A stretch of 64,000 bases of DNA from Candidatus Marithrix sp. Canyon 246 (GTDB lineage Bacteria > Pseudomonadota > Gammaproteobacteria > Beggiatoales > Beggiatoaceae). This document shows positions 52,377 through 62,596 of this stretch, piece after piece; the stretch's first letter is position 1; each line of letters starts with the position of its first letter. The stretch covers positions 24,798 to 88,797 of the forward strand of contig NZ_MCBX01000011.1 of NCBI RefSeq assembly GCF_001723685.1, given 5' to 3'. A program made the translations under genes and the position numbers. The notes beneath the pieces are model-generated. The model ran no database searches and had not been told where the DNA came from. It was given only the letters and a program-made list of their open reading frames with translations.

Positions 52377-53573
52377 TTAACGACTAACAGCATTTAAAGG
52401 CACTATCTGCGCAGCTCGCCAAGCAGGATAAAAGCTTGCCACTAAACCTAAACTGATAATCAATATATTCGCTGTTATTATATCCGCTAAATTTAATACT
52501 GGATAAATCAAGCTACTTAAACCTATCATTTCATAACCAGCGGCATATTGGGAAAAATCTAATCCATCCGCTGTTGCCATTACTGTCAGCCAGCCTATAA
52601 AATTACCTATAATTAAACCAATCATTAATAAAAACATAGATTCAAATAAAATTTGTCCGATTATTGAAGCTGGTTTCATACCCAAGGCTTGCAATAATCC
52701 AATTTCACGAGTGCGTTCAAATATTGCCATTAGCAATGTATTAATCAGCCCAAACGCCATTGCAATAAATACTACTATATACCATATTAATAAAAATCCT
52801 TCATTAATCTTCATTAATACTTGTAAAATTGGTGCAATAGTTTTCCATGTTTCTACATCTAATTTTGGTGCCAATGATCTTAATTTTGCTAATAAACCAT
52901 CTAATTGTTCACGATTTGAGCTTAGAATTTCCAATTCAGAAATTTTGTCGCCCATTTCTAACATTGTTTGAGCTGTTTGACGCTTAATAAAAACAAATTG
53001 CATTTCAACATCTTCTGTTTTAGCATCATAAATTCCTGCAACACGAAAACCACGTTCTACTATTTCATTATCCTCAGTTTGACTCATCAAAACTACACGT
53101 TTACCTAAGCGCGTTTCCAAATAATCAGCTAACTTTCTACCTAAAATAATGTCATGATCATCAATCATATACTGATTACCTATAAAGGATAATCCCTGTT
53201 CTTGTGCTGGATCAATTCCTAGTAAACTAACTCCAATAGTTTCGCGCTCACTACTAACTACAGCGGGAACTCGCACTCGTGTAGCCCAATTAGTTATTTC
53301 TGAAGAATTATTTAATAAATTTAATAAGTTGCCTTGAGGTGGTGACATGCTGTAATTAATCACCGGATCATCATGATAATTGGGAGCATGAATCTGAATA
53401 TGCCCAATAAAATTTTGAATAGCATTATTAACTTGTTGCTCAATTATGCCACGCATCAAAGCTGAAATGCTTAACATTGACCAAATGCCAATTGTAATAG
53501 CAATAATAATAATACTAGTACGACCGGGATAACGCCATAAATTACGCCATGCTAAAATTATTAATAATTTCAT
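52377..53573 (-). CDS. FtsX/LolC-like ABC transporter permease
   Basis: About 398 residues from MKLLIILAWRNLWRYPGRTS; a TTG four codons upstream is less likely because GAG lies 7 bases before the ATG. One N-terminal helix, a periplasmic domain (~45-270) and three C-terminal helices, with FINTLLMAIFERTREIGLLQALG-type segment (LINTLLMAIFERTREIGLLQ) typical of MacB/LolC permeases. Divergent from a LolA-like gene and matched to a second permease and ATPase on the other strand, so it belongs to the same transport module. Confidence 0.85.
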   Translation of the reverse strand: MKLLIILAWRNLWRYPGRTSIIIIAITIGIWSMLSISALMRGIIEQQVNNAIQNFIGHIQIHAPNYHDDPVINYSMSPPQGNLLNLLNNSSEITNWATRVRVPAVVSSERETIGVSLLGIDPAQEQGLSFIGNQYMIDDHDIILGRKLADYLETRLGKRVVLMSQTEDNEIVERGFRVAGIYDAKTEDVEMQFVFIKRQTAQTMLEMGDKISELEILSSNREQLDGLLAKLRSLAPKLDVETWKTIAPILQVLMKINEGFLLIWYIVVFIAMAFGLINTLLMAIFERTREIGLLQALGMKPASIIGQILFESMFLLMIGLIIGNFIGWLTVMATADGLDFSQYAAGYEMIGLSSLIYPVLNLADIITANILIISLGLVASFYPAWRAAQIVPLNAVSR

Positions 53574-53644
53574 TTTTTTTCTCAATTTGTTTTATAATCA
53601 TTATTTAATATTTATATTCTATACTACATTGCAATTCAATAAAT

Positions 53645-54388
53645 ATGAAAAACATAATTTCCTTATTAATTATTCTAAACATCACTCCAGCTTTTGCTGA
53701 TCAGCAGGCTCGTAAGATTGTTCAAGATGCTATTGATTATTGGCGCGATCAGTCTTCTTATTCGGTTGTAGATATGACTATTCATCGTCGTAGTTGGCAA
53801 CGTACTATTAGTTTGAAAGTATGGACAAAAGGTCAGAAAAATTCTTTAGTACGAGTTATTGCTCCTAAAAAGGATAAGGGTAATGCCAATTTAGTGAAGA
53901 AAAACAATATGTGGAGTTTTTCTCCTAAAATTAATCGTTTAATCAGAATACCTTCTAGTATGATGAATCAAGCTTGGATGGGATCTGATTTTTCTAATAA
54001 TGATGTTGCTAAAGCTGATAATATTTTAAAGTATTATAAACATAAAATAATAGCTATCAGTAGTCATCAAGGAAAACAATTATTTACAATTGAGTCTATA
54101 CCTTATTATTATGCTCCTGTGGTTTGGGGTAAAGAAATTTTAAAAATTCGCGCTGATCACATTCTATTAGAACATTCATTCTATGATCAAGATAATCAGC
54201 TAGTAAAAACGATGATGACAAAAAATCTTCAACACATGGGTGGTAAACTCATTGCAACTAGGCAGCATATGCAAAAAGCTGATAAACCATATGAATGGAC
54301 AGAAATTGTTGTGAAGCAAGCGCGATTTAAATTAAATATACCAAAGCGTATGTTTACTTTGTCTAATTTACGCAATCCAAGATATTAA
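53645..54388 (+). CDS. LolA-like outer-membrane lipoprotein-sorting protein
   Basis: 247 residues with signal peptide (MKNIISLLIILNITPAFA). SVVDMTIHRRSWQRTISLKV and RLIRIPSSMMNQAWMGSDFSNND match the LolA-like PF17131 family, which is commonly placed beside FtsX-like permeases and carries hydrophobic cargo through the periplasm. First gene of a four-gene operon with permease, ATPase and a barrel protein; the next gene starts two bases later. Confidence 0.87.
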   Translation: MKNIISLLIILNITPAFADQQARKIVQDAIDYWRDQSSYSVVDMTIHRRSWQRTISLKVWTKGQKNSLVRVIAPKKDKGNANLVKKNNMWSFSPKINRLIRIPSSMMNQAWMGSDFSNNDVAKADNILKYYKHKIIAISSHQGKQLFTIESIPYYYAPVVWGKEILKIRADHILLEHSFYDQDNQLVKTMMTKNLQHMGGKLIATRQHMQKADKPYEWTEIVVKQARFKLNIPKRMFTLSNLRNPRY

Positions 54389-54389
54389 A

Positions 54390-55610
54390 ATGATTCTACG
54401 TTTAGCTTGGCGAAATCTTTGGCGACATTCACGTCGTAGTTGGTTAACTATCGGCGCAATTGCCTTTGCAACTTTGTTATTAATATTTATGATAACTTTG
54501 CAATTAGGCAGTTATGATATGATGATTAATAATAATCTACAATTATTTACTGGTCATTTTCAAGTGCAAGCTCCCGGTTATTTAAAAAAACCTCAAATGC
54601 GTAATACTTTAGCTCAACCGCAACAATTAGCGGCACAAATACGAGCAATCAATGGAGTAGAAGATATTGGAATACGCGCTAAGGGTTTTGCTCTAATAGC
54701 CTCAGAACAACGAACTTATGGTGCTGAAGTTGTTGGAGTTGAAACTGCTAATGAAACCAAGCTATCCACTATACCAAGTTTAATTAAAACTGGACGTTTT
54801 TTAAGTGATGATAATGCTCAAGAGTTAATTATTGGCGAAGTCTTAGCTCGCAACCTTAAAGTCACAGTTGGAGACGAATTAACTTTATTAGGTAGTGGGC
54901 ATGATGGTTCTATAGCAGCGGCAGTGTTACCAATTGTTGGAATTTTTAAAAGCGGCGAACCGGGTTTAGATAGAAATTTGATAGAAATGCCACTAAAAAG
55001 TTTTCAAGAAATTTTCAGTATGCACGATAAAGCTCATATAATAGTTGGCATAGTAGAAAATTTAGATAATTTAGAAACTATTCTCACACAAATTAGAAGT
55101 ACATTACTAACAGACAAACAAGTAGTATTGGATTGGGATACTCTAGTTCCGGGATTAATGCAACTAATTGAGGCAGACTTTATAAATAGTTGGTTTTTAT
55201 ACATTTGTCTGGTATTAATAGTAACTTTTAGTATTTTAAATACATTTTTAATGGCAGTATTAGAACGTACTCGTGAATTTGGAGTGATGTTAGCATTAGG
55301 CGCAAAACCGTTTTTAATAGCCAAACTAGTAATATTAGAATCACTATTATTGACACTATTAGGATTAGCAATTGGTATGATTATAGGAATAAGCATAGTA
55401 TTATATTTTTATATACATGGTTTTAGTTATCCCGGCATGGAAGAACTAGGAGCAGAATTTGGTATAACAGGTAAAGTAACTCCAGAACTATCCTTATTAG
55501 CTATAAGCTTAGGACCACTTGTTATTTTAGCATTTACTATGCTAGCCTCAATATACCCAGCATTACGTATTCGGTTATTAAAACCGGTTGATGCTATGAA
55601 ATCTGTATAA
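54390..55610 (+). CDS. FtsX/LolE-like ABC transporter permease
   Basis: 406 residues, MILRLAWRNLWRHSRRSWLT start, one N-terminal helix, large periplasmic domain, then three helices. The segment LNTFLMAVLERTREFGVMLA is the same coupling helix as in the 52377 permease (paralogues). Probably forms a heterodimer with that protein and works with the downstream ATPase. Confidence 0.88.
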   Translation: MILRLAWRNLWRHSRRSWLTIGAIAFATLLLIFMITLQLGSYDMMINNNLQLFTGHFQVQAPGYLKKPQMRNTLAQPQQLAAQIRAINGVEDIGIRAKGFALIASEQRTYGAEVVGVETANETKLSTIPSLIKTGRFLSDDNAQELIIGEVLARNLKVTVGDELTLLGSGHDGSIAAAVLPIVGIFKSGEPGLDRNLIEMPLKSFQEIFSMHDKAHIIVGIVENLDNLETILTQIRSTLLTDKQVVLDWDTLVPGLMQLIEADFINSWFLYICLVLIVTFSILNTFLMAVLERTREFGVMLALGAKPFLIAKLVILESLLLTLLGLAIGMIIGISIVLYFYIHGFSYPGMEELGAEFGITGKVTPELSLLAISLGPLVILAFTMLASIYPALRIRLLKPVDAMKSV

Positions 55611-55632
55611 ATTTAAAAAGAATAGTAAACTT

Positions 55633-56322
55633 ATGCAAAAAAACCCCGTAATATGTAGAAAATTAAGCAAAACCTTTCAACAAGGTGAAGTCAAAATTCC
55701 CGCTTTAGTTGATGTCGATTTGGAAATCCCTAAAGGTGATTTTGTCTGTTTATCTGGTCCATCTGGTTCAGGTAAAACTACTTTACTTAATTTAATTAGT
55801 GGTTTAGATAATCCTACTAGTGGTGAAATTGAGCTTGATGGTCAACGCATTGATCAAATGAATCAATCTTCATTGGCTGAGATACGATTATATAAAATCG
55901 GTTTTGTGTTTCAATCTTATAATTTAATTCCTGTTTTAACTGCACAAGAAAATGTAGAATTTGTCATGCAATTACAGGGAATTGATAGTAAGGTACGAGC
56001 AAAGAAAGCGCGACATATTTTAAAAGAGGTTGGTTTAGAGGGATTAGAAAAACGTCGCCCGGGCGACTTATCAGGTGGGCAACAACAAAGGGTTGCAATC
56101 GCACGCGCTATTGTATCTAAGCCTAGTTTAATTTTAGCTGATGAACCAACTGCAAATTTAGATTCTCATACTGCTGAATCTTTAATGGAATTATTACAGT
56201 CTATGAATTCAGAACATGGTATCACTTTGCTGTTTTCTACTCATGATCAATTGGTAATGAGTTATTCTAAACGATTAATTAAATTGCATGATGGTCGTAT
56301 AGCAAGTGATGAAAAGCTTTAA
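55633..56322 (+). CDS. LolD/MacB-type ABC transporter ATPase
   Basis: 229 residues with Walker [11 protein letters not shown] loop [12 protein letters not shown], signature [15 protein letters not shown], Walker [13 protein letters not shown] and H loop STHD, the pattern of LolD-like ATPases. It powers the two FtsX-like permeases of the cluster. The ATG of the barrel gene overlaps its last 14 bases. Confidence 0.93.
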   Translation: MQKNPVICRKLSKTFQQGEVKIPALVDVDLEIPKGDFVCLSGPSGSGKTTLLNLISGLDNPTSGEIELDGQRIDQMNQSSLAEIRLYKIGFVFQSYNLIPVLTAQENVEFVMQLQGIDSKVRAKKARHILKEVGLEGLEKRRPGDLSGGQQQRVAIARAIVSKPSLILADEPTANLDSHTAESLMELLQSMNSEHGITLLFSTHDQLVMSYSKRLIKLHDGRIASDEKL

Positions 56323-57340
56323 TATTCATTATATTATCGTATTATATTTGATAAATATAACTAATGTAATTGCCGAAGAAGATTGGTCTTTTGGTGGGCA
56401 TTCAAAATATCATGTTATTGCAACTGATAATACAGTAGATCATTTTCTTGATTTGCGCTTCAAGGCTGAAAAACGTTGGCAAGCATGGCAAACTAATATT
56501 CATTATGAAGTATTAGGTTTTAAAGGTGATCAGATAGATTCAGACGTTGTACAGCGTTTAGATCGTTTATTTGTTGCTTATAATGGTGAACAAGTAGTAT
56601 TAAGATTTGGTCGTCAAGCCATTAGTTGGGGTAATGGATTAGTATTTCAGCCGCTTGATATTTTTAGTCCATTTTCTCCCACTGAGATTGATAAAGAATA
56701 TAAAACTGGCGATGACATGTTATATGGGCAATGGTTATTTGAGAATGGCGATGATTTGCAACTAATTTTATTACCACGTAATAAGATTGAAAGCGAAAGT
56801 AGTTTTGCCCTAAAATATCGTGGCACTTATCAAGATGAATGGAATTTTGACTTAATAGCGGCGCGTCATTTTGATGAAAATGTATTTGGATTAGGCTTGA
56901 GTAAAAACATTTTAGAAGCCATGTGGCGTTTAGATATGAGCTTGACTCAATTGAAAGATGGTGACACTGCAATTTCCTTAATGACTAATATAGATTATTC
57001 ATGGGTATGGTTTGAGAAAAATTTTCATGGATTTATAGAATATTATCATAATGATATCGAAGGTCTAGCACTACAAAAGCGTTTAGAACGCGGAGAAATT
57101 TATACTCAAGGCAGCGATTATCTGAGCCAAGGAATTCAAATAGAATTACATCCTTTATTTAACATACATGCTACTTGGATTAATAATGTAGAAAATAATA
57201 GCGGCATCTTCCAAATACGTGGTATTTATGATTGGGCAGAAAATTTACAACTAGTGGCTTGGCTAGATGACGCTTATGGAGATACAGCTGAGTTTGCTAT
57301 TGATAGACAGGCTTATATGCGAGTTATTTATTATTTTTAG
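56309..57340 (+). CDS. Outer-membrane beta-barrel protein of the export cluster
   Basis: About 343 residues with signal peptide ([20 protein letters not shown]). Alternating aromatic/polar strands and a C-terminal AYMRVIYYF, typical for an outer-membrane barrel. The motif LRFGRQAISWGNGLVFQPLD resembles DUF1302-type porin proteins. As the last gene of the LolA/permease/ATPase operon it probably receives the exported substrate at the outer membrane, analogous to the MCE-independent lipid or siderophore routes seen with PF17131 genes (inference). A GTG one codon earlier is the alternative start. Confidence 0.7.
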   Translation: MKSFNIHYIIVLYLINITNVIAEEDWSFGGHSKYHVIATDNTVDHFLDLRFKAEKRWQAWQTNIHYEVLGFKGDQIDSDVVQRLDRLFVAYNGEQVVLRFGRQAISWGNGLVFQPLDIFSPFSPTEIDKEYKTGDDMLYGQWLFENGDDLQLILLPRNKIESESSFALKYRGTYQDEWNFDLIAARHFDENVFGLGLSKNILEAMWRLDMSLTQLKDGDTAISLMTNIDYSWVWFEKNFHGFIEYYHNDIEGLALQKRLERGEIYTQGSDYLSQGIQIELHPLFNIHATWINNVENNSGIFQIRGIYDWAENLQLVAWLDDAYGDTAEFAIDRQAYMRVIYYF

Positions 57341-57345
57341 TATTT

Positions 57346-58179
57346 TTATTTTAATGCCTTGGCATGATAAGCAATATGTTCACCAATAAAGCTAGCAACA
57401 AAATGATAACTGTGATCATAACCATCTTGCATTCGTATGGTCAGACTCTGTTTTGCCTTGTCGCAGGCAGCTTGGAAATTCTCTGGTAATAGCTGTTTTT
57501 CATCATAAAATTCATCTGCTGTACCTTGATCAATTAGAATATCCGAAACTTTTGCCCCTGCTTCAACTAAAGCAGTGGCATCATAGGCTTGCCAAACTTT
57601 GGTATCATCACCTAAGTAAGCAGTCAAACAAGCCTTGCCCCAACTGGAACTCATTGGATTACAAATTGGTGCAAATGCTGAAACTGACTGATAACTATGC
57701 GGATTTTTCAATGCACAGATTAATGCCCCATGACCGCCCATTGAATGCCCAAAAATAGATTTAACGTCGGGTATCAGTGGCAAATGTGTTTCCAACAAGA
57801 CAGGTAATTCCTTAGTCACATAATCATACATTTGATAATGTTGTTTCCAAGGTGATTGTGTAGAATTCACATAGAATCCTGCACCTGTACCTATATCATA
57901 ACGATCTTCATCAGCAACATCATCGCCACGTGGGCTAGTATCGGGGAAAATCAAAGCTATACCATGTTCAGCAGCATAGCGTTGTGCGCCCGCTTTCACA
58001 CGTACATTATCATCAGTACATGTCAATCCAGATAACCAATATAAGGCTGGAACCTTGCCTAATTTGGCTTGTGGTGGTAAATAAACTGAAAATGTCATTT
58101 CACAATTACATACATCAGATTGATGTGTGTAACGGTTTAGATAACCACCAAACTCTTTAATACTTTCAATAATTTTCAT
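57346..58179 (-). CDS. fghA: S-formylglutathione hydrolase
   Basis: 277 residues, alpha/beta hydrolase with nucleophile elbow FGHSMGGHGAL (Ser), catalytic Asp in IDQGTADEFYD and His in GYDHSYHFVASF. Splits S-formylglutathione to formate and glutathione. Starts two bases after the dehydrogenase stop; together they form the glutathione-dependent formaldehyde route. Confidence 0.96.
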   Translation of the reverse strand: MKIIESIKEFGGYLNRYTHQSDVCNCEMTFSVYLPPQAKLGKVPALYWLSGLTCTDDNVRVKAGAQRYAAEHGIALIFPDTSPRGDDVADEDRYDIGTGAGFYVNSTQSPWKQHYQMYDYVTKELPVLLETHLPLIPDVKSIFGHSMGGHGALICALKNPHSYQSVSAFAPICNPMSSSWGKACLTAYLGDDTKVWQAYDATALVEAGAKVSDILIDQGTADEFYDEKQLLPENFQAACDKAKQSLTIRMQDGYDHSYHFVASFIGEHIAYHAKALK

Positions 58180-58181
58180 AT

Positions 58182-59291
58182 TTAAAAGATAATAACAGAA
58201 CGAATGCTTTCGCCACTGTGCATTAAATCAAACGCCTTATTTATATCTTCCAAAGGCATAGTATGTGTTACCAAACTATCGAGTTCAATCTGTCCAGACA
58301 TATAACGATCAACATAACCCGGTAATTCAGTTCTACCCTTGACACCACCAAAGGCTGTGCCTTTCCAAGTACGTCCAACAACCAGATTAAAAGGTCGTGT
58401 AGCGATTTCTTGCCCAGCTCCAGCAACACCTATCACCGTAGAAACTCCCCAACCCATATGGGTACATTCCAGCGCATCCCGCATCACATGAACATTACCA
58501 ATACATTCAAAGGAATAATCTGGACCACCGTTATAGCTATCCTGCATATATTCTACAAAGGAACCGTTTATATCATTAGGATTAATAAAATCAGTTGCGC
58601 CAAGTTGTTTGGCAAATTCAAACTTGTCGGAGTTAATATCAATAGCAATAATACGTTCAGCACCAGCCATAACTGCACCTTGAATACATGAAAGACCAAT
58701 ACCACCGAGACCAAATACGGCAACAGTAGAACCGGGTTCTACTTTAGCAGTATTTAACACTGCACCAATACCAGTAGTAACACCACATCCTAACAAACAA
58801 ACCTTATCCAGCGGTGCCTGTTTATTAATTTTTGCCAGCGCGATTTCAGGAACAACCGTATATTCAGCAAAAGTTGAACAACCCATATAATGGTAAATAT
58901 CCTTACCGTTTTGTGAGAATCGCCGCGTACCATCTGGCATATAACCAGTCCAAACTGTTCCGGCGATGGATTGACACAGATTACTTTTAGTTGACTTACA
59001 ATAATCACAATGACCACATTCTGGAATATAGAGAGGAATAACATGATCACCAACCTTAAGATCCTTAACACCCGGACCAATTTCAACAACTTCACAACCA
59101 CCTTCATGTCCCAAAATACAAGGAAATGCCCCTTCAGGATCATCACCCGAAAGAGTAAAAGCATCAGTATGACAAACACCCGATGCAACAACTTTTAATA
59201 AAACTTCACCATCTTTTGGACCCATAACATCAACTTCTTCAATAACAAGCGGTTTTTTAGGTTCCCATGCGACTGCTGCTTTTGCTTTCAT
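58182..59291 (-). CDS. adhC: S-(hydroxymethyl)glutathione dehydrogenase (class III ADH)
   Basis: 369 residues. Zinc ligands in [19 protein letters not shown] and the structural-zinc [18 protein letters not shown] fold [13 protein letters not shown]. Class III signature arginine and Thr in [15 protein letters not shown]. Oxidises the formaldehyde-glutathione adduct. The first ~100 bases upstream of its start are repeated at 61535 and 63525, so its leader has been copied. Confidence 0.97.
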   Translation of the reverse strand: MKAKAAVAWEPKKPLVIEEVDVMGPKDGEVLLKVVASGVCHTDAFTLSGDDPEGAFPCILGHEGGCEVVEIGPGVKDLKVGDHVIPLYIPECGHCDYCKSTKSNLCQSIAGTVWTGYMPDGTRRFSQNGKDIYHYMGCSTFAEYTVVPEIALAKINKQAPLDKVCLLGCGVTTGIGAVLNTAKVEPGSTVAVFGLGGIGLSCIQGAVMAGAERIIAIDINSDKFEFAKQLGATDFINPNDINGSFVEYMQDSYNGGPDYSFECIGNVHVMRDALECTHMGWGVSTVIGVAGAGQEIATRPFNLVVGRTWKGTAFGGVKGRTELPGYVDRYMSGQIELDSLVTHTMPLEDINKAFDLMHSGESIRSVIIF

Positions 59292-59400
59292 ATTTAGTTT
59301 CTCTTAAATTAAATTATGTTTGAATTTTAACATATTTATAATCATTTTACTTGCAATAGACAAAAAAAATATGTATAATAACAATTAAAACAAGGTAATA
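59292..59400. repeat. adhC leader, source copy of a dispersed ~100-bp repeat
   Basis: ATTATGTTTGAATTTTAACA and ATCATTTTACTTGCAATAGA run from adhC's start codon to the gene at 59406. The whole stretch recurs at 63525-63624 before a related gene, and its first ~50 bases at 61535-61583. Confidence 0.85.
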
Positions 59401-59405
59401 CAATT

Positions 59406-59772
59406 ATGAATTTAGAAGAAATAACTTTTAATGAGTTATCAAAGTTAGTAGATATAAAACAAAATTTTAAAGAGCAAGATCAATTTAATAGCTGGTAATT
59501 TTGATAGAAAATCAAAAAAAAATGACGATCCACAACTTTTAGCAGAACTTATAAGTGCAGTAGAGCTTAATGATTGGAATACTATCAAGGGTGCTTATAT
59601 TATAGGATAAAATTGGAATTTTGTTATTTTAGAAAGGTTTGAAAAACATAAATACCAATATTTTGTAAGTAGAACTTTTAATTGTACAAATATAGAAGAT
59701 TTGAAAGGGATTTATAAGAATTTACTGTTTGTGAAAAATGAGATCATTGAGATGGTTAAAAGTGATGGTTAA
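59406..59772 (+). pseudogene. Deleted copy of the nuclease-like gene at 63625
   Basis: Starts MNLEEITFNELSKLVDIKQN, the same protein as at 63625 but with 29 codons removed after codon 5. It then stops at a TAA, jumps to the C-terminal part (DDPQLLAELISAVELNDWNT), has an in-frame TAA, and ends NWNFVILERFEKHKYQYFVS to VKNEIIEMVKSDG. The last ~60 residues resemble the tail of families related to type I restriction/nuclease proteins (W.FVIL ... YFVS ... IYKNLLFVKNEI). Confidence 0.7.
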
Positions 59773-59785
59773 ACCTGTCAGGTTT
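59771..59785. repeat. Half-site of the ACCTGACAGGT palindrome family
   Basis: AAACCTGTCAGGTTT is the core of the palindrome without its outer arm. It overlaps the stop codon of the relic before it. Confidence 0.7.
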
Positions 59786-59800
59786 TGCTACGATTTAGAC

Positions 59801-59982
59801 TTATTTCAATTCATAAGTACTAGCTAATTTTTTTTCTACGCCGACATTTTTCAATTCGACATATTGTGGTAAACCATCTTTATATGGAGGATAATCTTCT
59901 CCTAAAATCAATGGTTGTAAATATTCACGGCAAGCTTCAGAAATATATTCTGTTGGCATCATTTTTTCAACATTTGCTAAAT
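59801..59982 (-). pseudogene. 3' fragment of PPi-dependent phosphofructokinase
   Basis: Translates as LANVEKMMPTEYISEACREY, LQPLILGEDYPPYKDGLPQY and VELKNVGVEKKL, the C-terminus of the pyrophosphate-fructose-6-phosphate 1-phosphotransferase family. The usual EDGFGIT step after YI is deleted. There is no active-site region. An intact pfk of a different subtype lies at 33567. Confidence 0.75.
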
Positions 59983-59989
59983 TTTACAT

Positions 59990-60649
59990 CTAAAAGTAAC
60001 CATCTGCTAGTACAGTATTTTCAGCAGGAGCCTCATTGTGAAGTAATTTTTCTATATGCCCAATAAAACGTAAAAAGACATTAACACAATCAGAATTATC
60101 AGCTCGTCCACTATATGTGTTAAAGTTTTTTCTAATATTAAAGGGTATTCTTTTAGCCTTTCTTAAAATCAATACTTCATCTATATCTGTTGGAGCTGTA
60201 CTAACAGGTGTCATGTCAAGCCATTCACACATTAAGAAGTATTTAGAACCCGGTAACGCAGATTTTACATCATGTGCTGTTGCAGTGGCTTCTTGAAACA
60301 TTGTTTTGTCAAGATTAGTTTTACATTCTGTTGTGACATAACCAAGATAAGCTTCCACCTTTTGAACTAACTTGTAAGCTTGATTTGAAATATACTGCTG
60401 AGAAACATTTTGTTGGGCCAAAGCTTAGATCAACTAACTCTGGGAAAGCTTTATAGACAAGGTGAGGAAGAAATTCCTCAATAACTGTATTATCAATTTT
60501 TAGTTGTCCCTTTTGTCGATATAAAAAGTCTTCTTCACAGGAGTAAATTAAATCAAAATCAATGTTTTTAACCTTCTGACAGCTGCACTAGGCATTTTGC
60601 TATTCTTAATAGCTGCTTCAATCTTTCCTAAATGTGGTGTTGGCAACAT
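59990..60649 (-). pseudogene. Frameshifted type II restriction endonuclease, possibly Bpu10I-like
   Basis: ATG at 60649 opens MLPTPHLGKIEAAIKNSKMP. The frame shifts after the next few codons, continues IDFDLIYSCEEDFLYRQKGQ and VYKAFPELVDLSFGPTK, shifts again and ends in a long intact stretch (AQQNVSQQYISNQAYKLVQK to LADGYF) with CKTNLDKTMFQEA and CEWLDMTPVS. Together with the methyltransferase relic directly upstream it was a type II restriction-modification system. I assign Bpu10I-like only tentatively. Confidence 0.6.
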
Positions 60650-60651
60650 CT

Positions 60652-61545
60652 TTATATTCCTTTTGCTTCTAAAATTGGAGATGTTTTAATGTTTTTTGAT
60701 TTAATATAAGCATCTTTTATATCAGTTATTACATCTGAGTTAGCATAGCTAAGTGCATCATTTAATGCTTTTCTACCAATATCTCTACCAAAATCTAGTT
60801 TAGAATTTAAAAAATGTCTATTTATAGAGAATCGTAATATTTCCTCATAAATTAAATTTCCAAATTTATTTTTAAAGACCCTTTCTTGGCTTCCTTCTAA
60901 GTTAAACCCACATTGCCTAGCGACGGAAGTAATTAATTTTGCATTTTTAAATGCTGTTTTTTTAACATTAGATTCTCTTCCAACTATAAATATTATTTTT
61001 GCATTAGTTTTACAAACTCTTCTTAATTCGATAAATACTTGTGATATATCCATGCAATATTGCACAACAGTTAAAAATCTATTTTGACGAAACTTTCTAT
61101 TCGCACCAATTTCTGATTTTGCTATTTTTAAAACATCAATTAGTTGTTCTTCAAATACAGTTTTTTCTGAATTATTAAATAAGGGTAAATCATCTATATG
61201 ACTATAAATAATTGAATCTAACTGTTTTAGCGCATTATTAATTTTGTCTTTAGGTTGATTTACTAATTCCTATATTTTTGCAAATGAAACGGCGGCTGGA
61301 TTGATTTCACAACCTGATGCTTCAAGCTTATTTAATGCACATTCATATAAAACAGTACCACTACCGACAAAAGGATCAAATACAACATCATTTTGTGAAG
61401 AGTAGTTGATTAAAATATGCTCTATTAACTGGGGGGAGAATTGACCTCTCCAAGTAAACATATTGTTTCTTATTTTGTCTTCAATATTTACAATTGAGTC
61501 TGGAAGTGATTCAGCTAAGTGTAGGTTTTTGATTTTTAGTTTCTC
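60652..61545 (-). pseudogene. DNA methyltransferase relic of the restriction-modification pair
   Basis: The frame enters without a start codon near 61545, reads NMFTWRGQFSPQLIEHILIN and motif I DPFVGSGTVLYECAL, meets a TAG at about 61270, and continues in the same frame (VNQPKDKINNALKQLDSIIY to RVCKTNAKIIFIVGRE). The start and the (S/T)PPY catalytic segment are not found. So the gene has lost its 5' end and has a nonsense codon. Confidence 0.75.
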
Positions 61546-61583
61546 TTAAATTCAATTATGTTTGAATTTTAACATATTTTAGT
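61535..61583. repeat. Partial adhC-leader repeat
   Basis: TTTAGTTTCTCTTAAATTCA followed by ATTATGTTTGAATTTTAACA matches the first ~50 bases upstream of adhC (59285-59335). It marks the left boundary of the methyltransferase relic. Confidence 0.8.
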
Positions 61584-61696
61584 GAGCAATAAAAGAATTC
61601 AACTAATTTTTTAGTCTATTGCTCATCCCCATTATAGGCATTTATACCTAAAATAGTTGTCATTTACCAAATATAATTCGTTTATTTCTCAATTCG

Positions 61697-61726
61697 TTGT
61701 ACTATACTATATTCTGTTAGTACAAC
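61697..61726. repeat. GTTGTACTA ... TAGTACAAC hairpin in gene-free stretch
   Basis: A nine-base perfect stem with a 12-base loop. TTCGTTGTACTA also occurs at 32914 beside the 871-bp repeat and CCGTTGTACTAC at 20328, so it may be the end of a small element. Otherwise 61584-61771 holds nothing that I can identify. Confidence 0.5.
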
Positions 61727-61771
61727 TAATTAAGAATTTATTTAACTAATTGCTGTCATACTTATTAAAAA

Positions 61772-62596
61772 TTAAAACTGAAAATAGATAAACTGGTTAA
61801 TGGGACGCAGAAATACAAATACTAACCCAATCATAACACTAAATACCAGAGATTCTGCAATAATAGTAAGCCATATTCGTTGTCGAAGTAATGGTACTAA
61901 GTACGTTTTCGTTAGATAGGTAAGAATGATGCCCATTAAAATTATAGCGGCTATGATATAGGTATTTTCCCGTAATCCTAACCAAAGATATTCAGTTGGT
62001 TGGAATATTTTCAGATACATTGCCAAGGTATCAGTCATATTTTGGGCTCGAAATGGAATCCATCCTAACATAACAATGGGTAAAGTGATTAGCCAACCTC
62101 CGAATTTTTGAATAGTACGAGATAGATTTGCAAACCATGGAACGGTTAGACGATATAATAATATAAAGGCTGCACGGTAAGCAAAACCTGAATCTACTAA
62201 GGGTGCAATATTTGCCCAATCAAAGGGTGGACGCTTGGCAAACTGGTGAATAACTTCTGCTGCCCGAAGAATAGGTCCAGCCACTAATTGGGGAAAAAAT
62301 GTCACATAACACCCATAAATAACGAAATCTTTTTCTGGCTTAATGACACCACGATAAACATCAACAGTATAACTAATAGTTTGGAAAGTGTAAAAACTAA
62401 TACCTAAAGGCAGAATAATGTTGAGTAACAAAGGATCTGCTTCTATACCAACAAAATTCATCAAACCAATTGTGTTATCTGCAAAGAACAGAAGGTATTT
62501 AAAATAAAAGAGCAGTCCTAAATTGATGAACAAGCTAATCAATAAGAAACGTTTCTTTATCTTCTGTTCTCTTACCTTATGTATCTTCCATGCCAT
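61772..62596 (-). pseudogene. MBOAT O-acyltransferase (AlgI-like) with deleted core
   Basis: Membrane protein of ~274 residues (start MAWKIHKVREQKIKKRF; the frame is open further up). ILPLGISFYTFQTISYTVDV and FFPQLVAGPILRA are the conserved N-terminal half of MBOAT/AlgI proteins. After DWANIAPL it jumps to the C-terminal part (RLTVPWFANLSRTIQ ... MLGWIPFRAQNMTDTLAMYL). The ~180 residues with WHG and the catalytic His are missing, so it cannot be active. It overlaps the upstream SGNH-like gene by 20 bases. Confidence 0.8.
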
